Origin: Luteipulveratus flavus
GTDB lineage: Bacteria > Actinomycetota > Actinomycetes > Actinomycetales > Dermatophilaceae
Direction: 5' to 3' (one strand)
Length of the DNA stretch: 64,000 bases
NCBI RefSeq assembly: GCF_029080175.1
Contig: NZ_JARFJC010000017.1
Positions within the stretch are counted from its first letter, which is position 1; each line of letters begins with the position of its first letter. The translations under genes and the position numbers were made by a program. Below are positions 16,937-25,130 of this stretch, piece by piece. The notes under the pieces are model-generated. The model was not told the origin of the DNA, ran no database searches, and saw nothing but the letters and a program-made list of their open reading frames with translations.

Positions 16937-17033
16937 CGGCTTCGACTGCAGACAGAGACAGTCGTAGCGGCGGGCTTGCACCCCGCGTTTCACGAGGCGT
17001 CATATAGCGGTCGCCCGTGGGAAGGAAACACTC

Positions 17034-18074
17034 GTGCTCATCGCACAGCGCCCCACCCTCTCCGAGGACGTGGTCTCCGACAGTCGTTCCCGGTTCGTCA
17101 TCGAGCCGCTGGAGCCCGGATTCGGCTACACCCTCGGCAACTCCCTCCGCCGCACGCTGCTGTCCTCCATCCCGGGTGCCTCGGTCACGAGCATCCGCGT
17201 CGACGGCGTGCAGCACGAGTTCTCCACGATCCCCGGGGTCAAGGAGGACGTCACCGAGATCATCCTCAACATCAAGGGTCTGGTCGTCTCCTCCGAGCAC
17301 GACGAGCCCGTGGTGATGTACCTTCGCAAGCAGGGCCCCGGCGCGGTCACGGCTGCCGACATCGCGCCGCCGGCCGGTGTCGAGGTCCACAACCCCGACC
17401 TGCACATCGCGACCCTGAACGACAAGGGCAAGATCGAGATGGAGCTGACCGTCGAGCGCGGTCGCGGCTACGTCTCCGCGCAGCAGAACAAGTCGGCCGA
17501 CAACGAGATCGGCCGCATCCCGGTCGACTCCATCTACTCGCCGGTGCTGGCCGTGACCTACAAGGTCGAGGCGACCCGTGTCGAGCAGCGCACCGACTTC
17601 GACAAGCTGATCGTCGACGTCGAGACCAAGAACTCCATGGCTCCGCGCGACGCGATGGCCTCCGCCGGCAAGACGCTCGTCGAGCTGTTCGGCCTGGCCC
17701 GTGAGCTCAACGTCGAGGCCGAGGGCATCGACATGGGCCCGTCGCCGACCGACGCCGCCCTGGCCGCCGACCTGGCGCTGCCGATCGAGGACCTGGACCT
17801 GACGGTCCGCTCCTACAACTGCCTCAAGCGCGAGGGCATCCACTCCGTGGGTGAGCTCGTGGGCCGCAGCGAGGCCGACCTGCTGGACATCCGCAACTTC
17901 GGTGCGAAGTCCATCGACGAGGTCAAGGACAAGCTGCGCGAGATGGGTCTGCAGCTCAAGGACAGCCCGCCCGGGTTCGACGCGAGCGCGATCGCCGACC
18001 GCTACGAGGACGACGACCTGTCCACCACCGGTGAGGCTGAGGACAACAGCTTCGCCGAGGACGAGCAGTACTGA
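17034..18074 (+). CDS. rpoA: DNA-directed RNA polymerase subunit alpha
   Basis: The alpha subunit (346 residues) dimerises to start polymerase assembly, and its C-terminal domain contacts UP elements and activators. The N-terminal domain shows RFVIEPLEPGFGYTLGNSLR and the C-terminal domain shows RSYNCLKREGIHSVGELVGR and LLDIRNFGAKSIDEVKDKL. The start is GTG with GGAAGG at 17020-17025. A strongly acidic tail (YEDDDLSTTGEAEDNSF) ends the protein. rplQ follows after 23 bases. Confidence 0.98.
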   Translation: MLIAQRPTLSEDVVSDSRSRFVIEPLEPGFGYTLGNSLRRTLLSSIPGASVTSIRVDGVQHEFSTIPGVKEDVTEIILNIKGLVVSSEHDEPVVMYLRKQGPGAVTAADIAPPAGVEVHNPDLHIATLNDKGKIEMELTVERGRGYVSAQQNKSADNEIGRIPVDSIYSPVLAVTYKVEATRVEQRTDFDKLIVDVETKNSMAPRDAMASAGKTLVELFGLARELNVEAEGIDMGPSPTDAALAADLALPIEDLDLTVRSYNCLKREGIHSVGELVGRSEADLLDIRNFGAKSIDEVKDKLREMGLQLKDSPPGFDASAIADRYEDDDLSTTGEAEDNSFAEDEQY

Positions 18075-18097
18075 GCCGCTTTCCAAGGAGATAACCC

Positions 18098-18823
18098 ATG
18101 CCCACCCCCACCAAGGGCCCGCGCCTCGGCGGCGGCCCCGCGCACGAGCGGCTCATCCTGGCCAACCTGGCTACGCAGCTGTTCGAGCACGACCGCATCA
18201 CCACGACCGAGGCCAAGGCCAAGCGCCTGCGTCCCCTCGCCGAGCGCATGGTGACCTTCGCCAAGCGTGGCGACCTGCACGCGCGTCGCCGCGTCCTCAC
18301 GGTCGTGCGTGACAAGGGCGTCGTGCACCGCCTGTTCGAGGAGATCGCGCCGGACATGGCCGAGCGCCAGGGCGGCTACACCCGGATCACCAAGATCGCA
18401 CCGCGCAAGGGCGACAACGCCCCGATGGCCGTGATCGAGCTGGTCCGCGAGCCGGTCAACGCCAAGCCGAAGCGCGCTGCGGTCGCCGAGGCCGAGGGTG
18501 CCACCAAGAAGGCCTCGAAGATCGTCGACGCCGAGACGGCCGAGGCGACCGAGGTCCCGGTCGACGACGCCGCTGCCGCGGACGCCGCCAAGAACGAGTC
18601 GGCCGACGGCGGCTACGGCGCCGACTCCGCCGCCCCGCTCGAGGACGGCTCGGCGCCGGAGGGCTTCACCGTCAAGGGCAACAAGGACTCGATGAAGTAC
18701 CACGTGGAGGGTTCGCGCTGGTACGACGCGACCGTGGCGGAGGTCTGGTTCACGACCGCCGACGCGGCTGCGGCGGCGGGCTTCGAGCCCGCCGGTGGCG
18801 AGTCCGCGCAGCAGGAGGACTGA
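18098..18823 (+). CDS. rplQ: 50S ribosomal protein L17 with C-terminal extension and extra module
   Basis: The first about 120 of 241 residues are normal L17 (MPTPTKGPRLGGGPAHERLI, ERMVTFAKRGDLHARR). An Ala/Asp/Glu-rich linker of about 65 residues follows, and then a compact module of about 45 residues (EGFTVKGNKDSMKYH, GSRWYDATVAEVWFTTADAA, AAAGFEPA). This KGNxDSxxYH...Y...AExWF...AxxAGF pattern resembles a small domain that recurs as a C-terminal attachment on other actinobacterial proteins; its function is not known to me. It is the last gene of the superoperon, before a strong terminator. Confidence 0.96.
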   Translation: MPTPTKGPRLGGGPAHERLILANLATQLFEHDRITTTEAKAKRLRPLAERMVTFAKRGDLHARRRVLTVVRDKGVVHRLFEEIAPDMAERQGGYTRITKIAPRKGDNAPMAVIELVREPVNAKPKRAAVAEAEGATKKASKIVDAETAEATEVPVDDAAAADAAKNESADGGYGADSAAPLEDGSAPEGFTVKGNKDSMKYHVEGSRWYDATVAEVWFTTADAAAAAGFEPAGGESAQQED

Positions 18824-18840
18824 GCTCCTCCCGTTGGTTC

Positions 18841-18878
18841 ACCAGGCCCCCGTACCGTTCTCGGTACGGGGGCCTGGT
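18841..18878 (+). terminator. Bidirectional terminator between rplQ and the MFS gene
   Basis: ACCAGGCCCCCGTACC and its exact reverse complement form a perfect 16-bp stem around a GTTCTC loop. It lies 17 bases after rplQ and three bases before the stop of the convergent MFS gene, so it can end transcription from both sides. There is no T-run, as is common in high-GC actinobacteria. Confidence 0.85.
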
Positions 18879-18881
18879 GCG

Positions 18882-20072
18882 TCAGGGGACGGGCCGCGGC
18901 GCGTCGGCCACGGGGGCGAAGGCGCGGGCGAGCGGCACCATGGCCACGATCAGCACCATCGGCACGGCGAAGCCGAGCCGCAGCGTGCCCGCGCCGAACA
19001 CGCCGGTCATCACGGCGCCGAGCAGCGCGCCGGCGTAGTTGAACTGGTTGAACCGGGCGATGACCGAGTCGACGCGCCGGCGCAGCAGGTCGGGGTCGTC
19101 GTCGACGCCCTCGCGGGCGATGGCCGCGGCCGCGGAGAAGCTCAAGGGGGCGATCACGGCGACGCCCAGGCCGAGCACGAAGAACCCGAGGATCCCGACC
19201 GGCCAGGTGGGCGCCAGGACCACGACGGCGAGTCCGGCCGCCGAGACCAGCGCCCCGACCCGGAGCAGCGGCACGGGTCCGAGGCGGCGGGTCAGGTCGT
19301 CACCGACCGCCCGCGCGACGAGCGAGGCGACCAGGTACGGCAGGGTCGCGAGCGCGACGAGCCGGGACGGGGAGTCCAGGACGTCGTCGAAGTAGATCGA
19401 GCCCCAGGTGGTCGAGGCGGTGTCGACCATGTAGAAGAGCACGATCGCCAGGCCGACGAGCAGGATGCGACGCCAGGGGACCGCGACCGCCGCCGCCTCG
19501 GCCACCGCCTGACCACGCTCGTGGCCGAGGAACGGCCGCGTGCCCACCACGAGCGGCAGGATCATCAGCACCAGGCCGCCGACGCCGAGGGGGACGTCCG
19601 GGGTCGCGAGCGTCACGAGGGTGCCGAGGACGCCGCCGAGGGTCCAGGCGGCGTGGAAGGACGGCAGGATCGGCTGCTCCATCCGGTGCTCGAGGGCGAC
19701 CGCCTGCATGTTGGAGGTGGCGTCCACCATGCCGAGCGCGGTTCCGTAGATGGCCAGGCCGATGACCAGCAGCGGCAGCCGCTCGGCCGCGCCGATGGCG
19801 GCGATGCCGACGGCCGTCCCGACGAGTCCGGCGCGCAGAGCGATGTGGCTGCCCCACCACCGCGCGAAGCTCTCGGCCAGGACCGACCCCAGGCCGGCCG
19901 TCAGGACGACGACGAGCAGCAGGACCGAGGTCTCCACCGAGGAGAGGTCGAAGTGGTCCTGGATGCGCGGCAGGCGGGTGGTCAGGCTGATGAAGACCAG
20001 CCCCTGGCTGAGGAACGCGAGCGCGATCGCGACGCGCTGGCGTGGCCAGTGAGAGGCGTTCGGTGTCGGCAC
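18882..20072 (-). CDS. MFS transporter
   Basis: The 396-residue product is a major facilitator with about twelve hydrophobic segments and the MFS signature between TM2 and TM3 weakly visible as ESFARWWGS. Substrate cannot be read from the sequence. I chose the GTG at 20072 (MPTPNASHWPRQRVAIALAF); the frame is open for 21 more codons. It is divergent from the broken siderophore-interacting gene, which may hint at siderophore export, but that is only context. It ends at the terminator shared with rplQ. Confidence 0.8.
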   Translation of the reverse strand: MPTPNASHWPRQRVAIALAFLSQGLVFISLTTRLPRIQDHFDLSSVETSVLLLVVVLTAGLGSVLAESFARWWGSHIALRAGLVGTAVGIAAIGAAERLPLLVIGLAIYGTALGMVDATSNMQAVALEHRMEQPILPSFHAAWTLGGVLGTLVTLATPDVPLGVGGLVLMILPLVVGTRPFLGHERGQAVAEAAAVAVPWRRILLVGLAIVLFYMVDTASTTWGSIYFDDVLDSPSRLVALATLPYLVASLVARAVGDDLTRRLGPVPLLRVGALVSAAGLAVVVLAPTWPVGILGFFVLGLGVAVIAPLSFSAAAAIAREGVDDDPDLLRRRVDSVIARFNQFNYAGALLGAVMTGVFGAGTLRLGFAVPMVLIVAMVPLARAFAPVADAPRPVP

Positions 20073-20167
20073 GCCCGCACTCTTGCACAGACGACCAACT
20101 TCGCGTGCGGGATCCAGCGGAGGCGCCCGGAGCACGTCGCCGGGCCGACGGCGGCTACGTTCTCCTC

Positions 20168-20914
20168 ATGCCCCGGCCTGATACGACCCTGACGGTGACC
20201 GCGACCGAACGGCTGAGCCCCTCGATGGTGCGCGTCCACCTGGGCGGCCCTGAATTCGCCTCGTTCGTCGCGAACTCCTTCACCGACATGTACGTCAAGC
20301 TGGTCATCGACACCGCGGACGGCCCGGTCACGCGGACGTACACCGTGCGTGACCTGGACGCCGAGCAGGAGCGGCTGACCGTCGACTTCGTCGTGCACGG
20401 CGAGGAGGGCGTGGCCGGTCCGTGGGCGGCCCGCGCGACGCCGGGCGACACGGTGGTCGTGCGCGGCCCGGGCGGGGCCTACCGCCCGGACCCGACCGCG
20501 GACTGACACCTGCTCGCCGGCGACGACTCGGCGCTGCCGGCCGTCGCCGCGGCGCTGGAGGCGCTACCGCCCGATGCGGTCGGCCTGGCGTTCGTGGAGG
20601 TCGAGGACGCCGCGTCCCGTCTGCCGCTGCGCGTCCCGGACGGTGTCCGGCTCACCTGGGTCGAGCGCTCCGCGGCACCCGATGGCACCTCGCCGCTGGT
20701 GGACGCCGTCCGGGCTGCGCCGTGGCTGCCGGGTGAGCCGCACGTGTTCGTCCACGGCGAGGCGCGGGCGGTCATGCACGGGCTGCGGCCGTACATCCGC
20801 AAGGAGCGCGGGGTGCCGGCGGCGCGTGCGTCGATCTCCGGCTACTGGCGGCGCGGGCGGACCGAGGAGAGCTTCCGGGTGTGGAAGCAGGAGCTGGCGG
20901 CGGCCGAGCAGTGA
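20168..20914 (+). pseudogene. Siderophore-interacting protein (FAD-binding 9/SIP), broken by one TGA
   Basis: Members are NAD(P)H-flavin reductases that release iron from ferric siderophores. Residues 1-112 give the FAD-binding barrel (PRPDTTLTVTATERLSPSMV, TRTYTVRD, VRGPGGAYRP). An in-frame TGA at 20504-20506 then interrupts the gene, and the same frame continues with HLLAGDDSALPAVAAALEAL and the C-terminal half (EPHVFVHGEARAVMHGLRPY, ISGYWRRGRTEESFR) to 20914. The family has a Trp at this point (DWHLLAGD), so TGG to TGA explains it. Without the stop the protein would be 248 residues, the usual length. TACGTT at 20156-20161 lies six bases before the ATG, suggesting a leaderless transcript. 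Confidence 0.85.
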
Positions 20915-20950
20915 GCCGTCCGGGTCGCCGCACGCCGTAGCCTGTCGCGG

Positions 20951-21784
20951 GTGCGGCTCCGAATCGACTTCGCCTACGACGGCACGGACTTCTCCGGGTG
21001 GGCCGCCCAGCCCGGCCGCCGGACAGTGGAGGAGGAGCTCTCGCGCGCGTTCACGACGGTGCTGCGCGCGCCGGAGCCGGTCCGGCTCACCGTCGCCGGG
21101 CGTACCGACGCCGGCGTGCACGCCCGCGGCGCGGTGTGCCACGCCGACGTGGACGCGACGGCGTACGCCGCACTGCCGGGCCGCTCGGACCGGGACCCGC
21201 AGGTCGCCGCGGTCAGCCGGCTGAACGGCGTGCTCCCGGGCGACATCGTCGTCCGCCGGGTCCGCGAGGTGGAGGAGGCGTTCGACGCCAGGTTCTCGGC
21301 GACCCAGCGCCGTTACCGCTACCGCCTGGCCGACGACCCGGCGACCCTGGATCCGCTGCGCCGGCGGGACACCGTGGTGCACCGCCGGCCCCTGGCCGTG
21401 GCCGCCATGGACGCCGCCGCCCGCAGCCTGCTCGGCCTCAACGACTTCGCCGCGTTCTGCAAGCGGCGCGAGGGCGCGACCACCGTCCGCACGCTGCTGG
21501 AGTACTCCTGGCGACGAGGCGACGACGGGGTGCTCGAGGCCCGGGTCGTCGCGGACGCCTTCTGCCACTCGATGGTGCGTTCGCTGGTGGGCGCGGTGGT
21601 GCCCGTGGGCGAGGGCCGGCGCGACGTCCACTGGCCGGCGGGGGTTCTCGCCGACCGGCAGCGCAGCCCCGAGGTGGCCGTCATGCCGCCGCACGGGCTG
21701 TCGCTGGAAGAGGTGACCTACCCGCCGGACGACCGGCTCGCCGCGCGCGCCGAGGAGGCCAGGGCCGTACGCCGGCTGCCTTGA
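20951..21784 (+). CDS. truA: tRNA pseudouridine(38-40) synthase TruA
   Basis: TruA isomerises uridines 38-40 in the anticodon stem of many tRNAs. The 277-residue product starts (GTG) MRLRIDFAYDGTDFSGWA and has the catalytic Asp in VAGRTDAGVHARG. The later blocks FDARFSATQRRYRYRLADD and FCHSMVRSLVGAVVPVGEGR are typical. truA often follows rplQ in actinobacteria; here the MFS and SIP genes stand between them. It is convergent with pxpC, with only seven bases between the stops. Confidence 0.96.
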   Translation: MRLRIDFAYDGTDFSGWAAQPGRRTVEEELSRAFTTVLRAPEPVRLTVAGRTDAGVHARGAVCHADVDATAYAALPGRSDRDPQVAAVSRLNGVLPGDIVVRRVREVEEAFDARFSATQRRYRYRLADDPATLDPLRRRDTVVHRRPLAVAAMDAAARSLLGLNDFAAFCKRREGATTVRTLLEYSWRRGDDGVLEARVVADAFCHSMVRSLVGAVVPVGEGRRDVHWPAGVLADRQRSPEVAVMPPHGLSLEEVTYPPDDRLAARAEEARAVRRLP

Positions 21785-21791
21785 GGGACGG

Positions 21792-22664
21792 TCAGCCCAG
21801 CCACGACGCGCGGCGCAGCACGAACCTCACCTGCTCGCCGGGACGCAGCTGCGCGAGCCGATCGGTCGCGGCGTCGTCGACGACCGCGACCACGGGATAG
21901 CCGCCCGTCGTCGGGTGGTCGGCGAGGAAGATCAGCGGCTGCCCGGACGGCGGGACCTGGACGGCGCCGCGCACGATGCCCTCGCTGGCGAGCTCCTCGG
22001 CGCGGGCCCGGGACAGCGGCGGCCCGGTCAGCCGCACCCCGACGCGGTCGGCCTCGGCGCCGACCTGCCAGACGGCGTCGCCGAGCACAGCCAGCGCGTC
22101 CTCGGTCAACCAGTCGTCGCGCGGTCCGATCGTGGCCGGCAGGTCCACGGGTCCCAGTGGTGGCCCGACCGGCGAGCCACCGGGTTCACCGACCGGCGCG
22201 TCGGAGCGGCCGACCGGCAACCGGTCGCCCTCCGCGAGCGGATGCAGGCCGAGACCGCCCGAGGGAGCGACGCTGCGGCTGCCGAGCACCGTCCGGGTCC
22301 GCAACCCGCCCCGGACGGCGACGTACGTACGCAGCCCGGCGACCGGCGTACCGATCTCGACGCGGCTCCCGGACGCGACCCGCAGCGGAGCGCAGAGCGG
22401 GGCGGCCCGACCGTCGACGGTCACGCAGGCCGGCGCGCCGGTCACGGCCAGCACCACCTCGCCCGCCGCCTCGAGCGCGGCGCCGCCGAGGAGCAGCTCC
22501 AGCCCGGCCGCGCCGCCCTCGTTGCCGACCAGCCGGCCCGCGAGCTCGTAGGAGGGCCGGTCGGCGGCACCGCCGGTGCCGACGCCGAGCCGGGCGAGGC
22601 CGGGACGCCCACGGTCCTGGACGAGTGCGAGCGGGCCGGTGCGGCGGACGACCAGCTCGCTCAC
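21792..22664 (-). CDS. pxpC: 5-oxoprolinase subunit C (biotin-dependent carboxyltransferase family)
   Basis: PxpABC hydrolyses 5-oxoproline (pyroglutamate) to glutamate with ATP. The 290-residue product is the PxpC/KipA subunit, with VVRRTGPLALVQDRGRPGLA at the N-terminus, GLELLLGG, and the ending FLADHPTTGGYPVVAVVDD that is characteristic of the family. The GTG start overlaps the pxpB stop (GTGA). It is the last gene of the hydrolase-pxpA-pxpB-pxpC unit. Confidence 0.93.
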   Translation of the reverse strand: MSELVVRRTGPLALVQDRGRPGLARLGVGTGGAADRPSYELAGRLVGNEGGAAGLELLLGGAALEAAGEVVLAVTGAPACVTVDGRAAPLCAPLRVASGSRVEIGTPVAGLRTYVAVRGGLRTRTVLGSRSVAPSGGLGLHPLAEGDRLPVGRSDAPVGEPGGSPVGPPLGPVDLPATIGPRDDWLTEDALAVLGDAVWQVGAEADRVGVRLTGPPLSRARAEELASEGIVRGAVQVPPSGQPLIFLADHPTTGGYPVVAVVDDAATDRLAQLRPGEQVRFVLRRASWLG

Positions 22665-23278
22665 GCGCCGACCTCCTCGAACCGGACCGTCGTGCCCGGT
22701 GGGAGCAGGACCTCCGGCTCACGGTCGGCGTCGAACAGCCGCACGTCGGTACGCCCGATCAGCTGCCAGCCGCCGGGGGAGGCGCTGGGGTAGATGCCGC
22801 TCCACTCACCGGCGAGCCCGACCGAGCCCGGCTCGATCCGCGTGCGCGGGGAGTCGCGGCGGGGGACCGTGAGGCCACCCGACGCGCCGCCGAGGTAGGC
22901 GAACCCGGGCAGGAACCCGACGAACTCGACCCGCCACTCCTGGCCGGTGTGCCGGCGGACGACCTCCTGCGGGCTGAGGCCCAGCAGCTCGGCGACCTCC
23001 GCGAGGTCCGGCCCGTCGTAGCGCACGGGCACCGTCACCCGTTCACCCTGGCGACCGGGCTCGGGGACGTCCGCGAGGTCGAGGGCCTGCAACCGGTCAC
23101 GCAGCACGGCCAGCCGCTCCGGCCGGTCTGCGGTGAGCAGCACGGTGCGGGCCGCGGGGACGTGCGAGACCAGCCCCGGCAGCTCGTGCCCGGCGAGCCA
23201 GGACTCCAGCCGCCGCCGCGTGTCGCCGTCCGGCAGCTCGACCAGGACCCCGCGCTCGCCGACCGGCAGGAACCGCAT
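22661..23278 (-). CDS. pxpB: 5-oxoprolinase subunit B
   Basis: PxpB (KipI family, 205 residues) partners with PxpC. The product starts MRFLPVGERGVLVELPDGDT and has the family blocks VEFVGFLPGFAYLGG, VPRRDSPRTRIEPGSVGLAG and SPGGWQLIGRT. I chose the ATG at 23278, six bases below the pxpA stop; the frame reads further upstream only as a shadow of pxpA. Confidence 0.95.
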   Translation of the reverse strand: MRFLPVGERGVLVELPDGDTRRRLESWLAGHELPGLVSHVPAARTVLLTADRPERLAVLRDRLQALDLADVPEPGRQGERVTVPVRYDGPDLAEVAELLGLSPQEVVRRHTGQEWRVEFVGFLPGFAYLGGASGGLTVPRRDSPRTRIEPGSVGLAGEWSGIYPSASPGGWQLIGRTDVRLFDADREPEVLLPPGTTVRFEEVGA

Positions 23279-23283
23279 CCCGG

Positions 23284-24042
23284 TCACAGGAACGACTCGA
23301 CGTCGACGCCGTTCTCCGCCAATGTGTCCCGTACCGCTTGCGCCATACGGACGGCGCCGGGGGAGTCCCCGTGCACACACACCGACTCGGCGTCGACGGC
23401 GACGTCCATGCCGTCGACGCTGCGGACGGTGCCGCCCGTCACCAGGCGCAGCACCCGCTCGGCGACCGCCCTCGGGTCGTCCAGCACCGCTCCCTCCTGC
23501 GAGCGAGGGACCAAGGTGCCTTCCGCGGTGTAGGCACGGTCCGCGAACGCCTCGCGGACGGTCCGCAGGCCGGCACGCTCCGCCCGCGCGAGCAGCGCCG
23601 AGCCCGGCAGGCCGAGCAGGGGCAGCGTGGGGTCGAGGTCGTGCACCGCACGGACGACCGCCTGCGCCTGCTCCTCGTGGGTCACGACGGTGTTGTAGAG
23701 CGCGCCGTGCGGCTTGACGTACCGCACCCGGGAGCCGCAGGTGCGGGCGATGCCGTCCAGCGCGCCGATCTGGTAGACGACATCGGCGTAAAGATCGTCC
23801 GGGTCGACGTCGATGAAGCGGCGGCCGAAGCCCGCGAGGTCGTGGTAGCCGACCTGGGCGCCGATCGCGACACCCGCCCGCGCGGCCGACCGGCAGGTCC
23901 GGACGAGCGTCGCCGGGTCGCCGGCGTGGAACCCGCACGCGACGTTCGCCGAGGTCACGACCTGCAGGAGGGCGTCGTCGTCGCCGAGCCGCCAGGTGCC
24001 GTACGACTCACCGAGGTCGGCGTTCACGTCGACCGAGGGCAC
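23284..24042 (-). CDS. pxpA: 5-oxoprolinase subunit A (LamB/YcsF family)
   Basis: PxpA is the catalytic TIM-barrel-like subunit of prokaryotic 5-oxoprolinase. The 252-residue product has the N-terminal VDVNADLGESYGTW, ANVACGFHAGDP, GAQVGYHDLAGFGRR and RYVKPHGALYN, the last two holding likely catalytic and metal residues of the family. It lies four bases after the alpha/beta hydrolase gene on the same strand, so one transcript probably covers all four genes. Confidence 0.96.
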   Translation of the reverse strand: MPSVDVNADLGESYGTWRLGDDDALLQVVTSANVACGFHAGDPATLVRTCRSAARAGVAIGAQVGYHDLAGFGRRFIDVDPDDLYADVVYQIGALDGIARTCGSRVRYVKPHGALYNTVVTHEEQAQAVVRAVHDLDPTLPLLGLPGSALLARAERAGLRTVREAFADRAYTAEGTLVPRSQEGAVLDDPRAVAERVLRLVTGGTVRSVDGMDVAVDAESVCVHGDSPGAVRMAQAVRDTLAENGVDVESFL

Positions 24043-24046
24043 GGGC

Positions 24047-25051
24047 TCAGCTCGCGACGGCGTGCGGGGCGCCGAGCCCGCGGACGAACGTACCGACCTC
24101 GCGGACCGCGTCCCGGCCCTCGGGCAGGACGCACCCGGCCGCCTGGAACACGTGGACCTGCCCCTTCCAGACCTGCAACGACGCCGGGACCCCGGACGCG
24201 GCGAGCAGGTCGACCATCTCCTCGCACTCGGACCGCAGGATCTCGCGCGAGCCGATCTGGATGAGCACGGGTGGCAGGCCGGTGAGGTCGGCGTCGATCG
24301 GCGAGACGCGCGGGCCGACGACCTCGTGCTGGGCGTCGACCGCGGCGGTGAACCTGGCCAGGCCGCGGCAGGCCCGCACGCTGAAGACGTCGCAGCGGTC
24401 GTTGTACGGGCTGGCCTCCTTGCGCTCCGTGCCCAGGTCCAGCAGCGGCGACATCCCGACCAGGCCGGCCGGCATCGGCAGGCCCTCGTCGCGGATGGCG
24501 ATGGCGGTGAGGAACGCGAGGAACCCGCCGGCGGAGTCGCCGACGACGCAGATCCGGTCCGCGGCGTACCCCTGGGCCAGCAGCCAGCGGTAGCCGGAGA
24601 GGCAGTCGGCCACCATGTGCTCGACGGTGACCTGCGGCATCATCCGGAAGTCGACGTTGAGCGCGGGCGCATCGGTGGCGTGCGAGACGTACGCGACCAG
24701 GCGGCGGTGGGTGGCCAGGCTGCAGGTGACCAGCGCCCCGCCGTGCAGGTAGAGCACCGCCCGGTCCTTCTTCCGCACGTCGACGCCCGGCCCGACGATC
24801 CACTCCGCGCCGCACTCGCCGAGCCGGACCCGCTCGACCGTGGAGCCGTCGGGTGCCGGGAGGTGCTCGGCGGCGCGATCCAGGATCCGCGAGGGCCAGA
24901 TGACCGAGGGCACGAAGCTCCAGGCGACCAGGGTGGGCTTGACGGTGTGGCGCAGGCCGGCCGCGAGGATCTGCGACTGCACGCTGCGACGCGGCCAGCT
25001 GGTCCGCACCGCGGTCACGGTCGCTGTCGGCACGTCGGCCCCCTTCGGCAT
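24047..25051 (-). CDS. Alpha/beta hydrolase, hormone-sensitive-lipase type
   Basis: The 334-residue product is an esterase or lipase of the HSL family. YLHGGAL (residues 102-107) is the oxyanion-hole motif, GDSAGG holds the nucleophile Ser173, and the later SPIDAD and QVHVFQ segments supply the likely Asp and His. The substrate is unknown. It is the first gene of a unit with pxpABC and is divergent from the WS/DGAT gene; the 79 bases between them should hold both promoters. The lipid context suggests acyl ester hydrolysis. Confidence 0.85.
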   Translation of the reverse strand: MPKGADVPTATVTAVRTSWPRRSVQSQILAAGLRHTVKPTLVAWSFVPSVIWPSRILDRAAEHLPAPDGSTVERVRLGECGAEWIVGPGVDVRKKDRAVLYLHGGALVTCSLATHRRLVAYVSHATDAPALNVDFRMMPQVTVEHMVADCLSGYRWLLAQGYAADRICVVGDSAGGFLAFLTAIAIRDEGLPMPAGLVGMSPLLDLGTERKEASPYNDRCDVFSVRACRGLARFTAAVDAQHEVVGPRVSPIDADLTGLPPVLIQIGSREILRSECEEMVDLLAASGVPASLQVWKGQVHVFQAAGCVLPEGRDAVREVGTFVRGLGAPHAVAS

Positions 25052-25130
25052 GGCATGGTGTTCCAGGTCACACTCAGCAGCTCCACCTTACGTCTACTCG
25101 GCAGTAGATCGAGGAACCGGAGGCACGATC

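Noticed and set aside
15254..16993. 579-codon open frame on the minus strand
   Set aside because: It is antisense to rpsM, rpsK and rpsD, which are unmistakable.
20504..20506. TGA in the siderophore-interacting gene as selenocysteine codon
   Set aside because: The family has Trp, not Cys, at this position, and the sequence after the TGA shows no convincing SECIS-like hairpin. A TGG to TGA change is simpler.
20168..20914. Siderophore-interacting protein as two separate genes
   Set aside because: Both halves are in the same frame, the 29 codons between them are family sequence, and the second half has no ribosome binding site of its own at its GTG.
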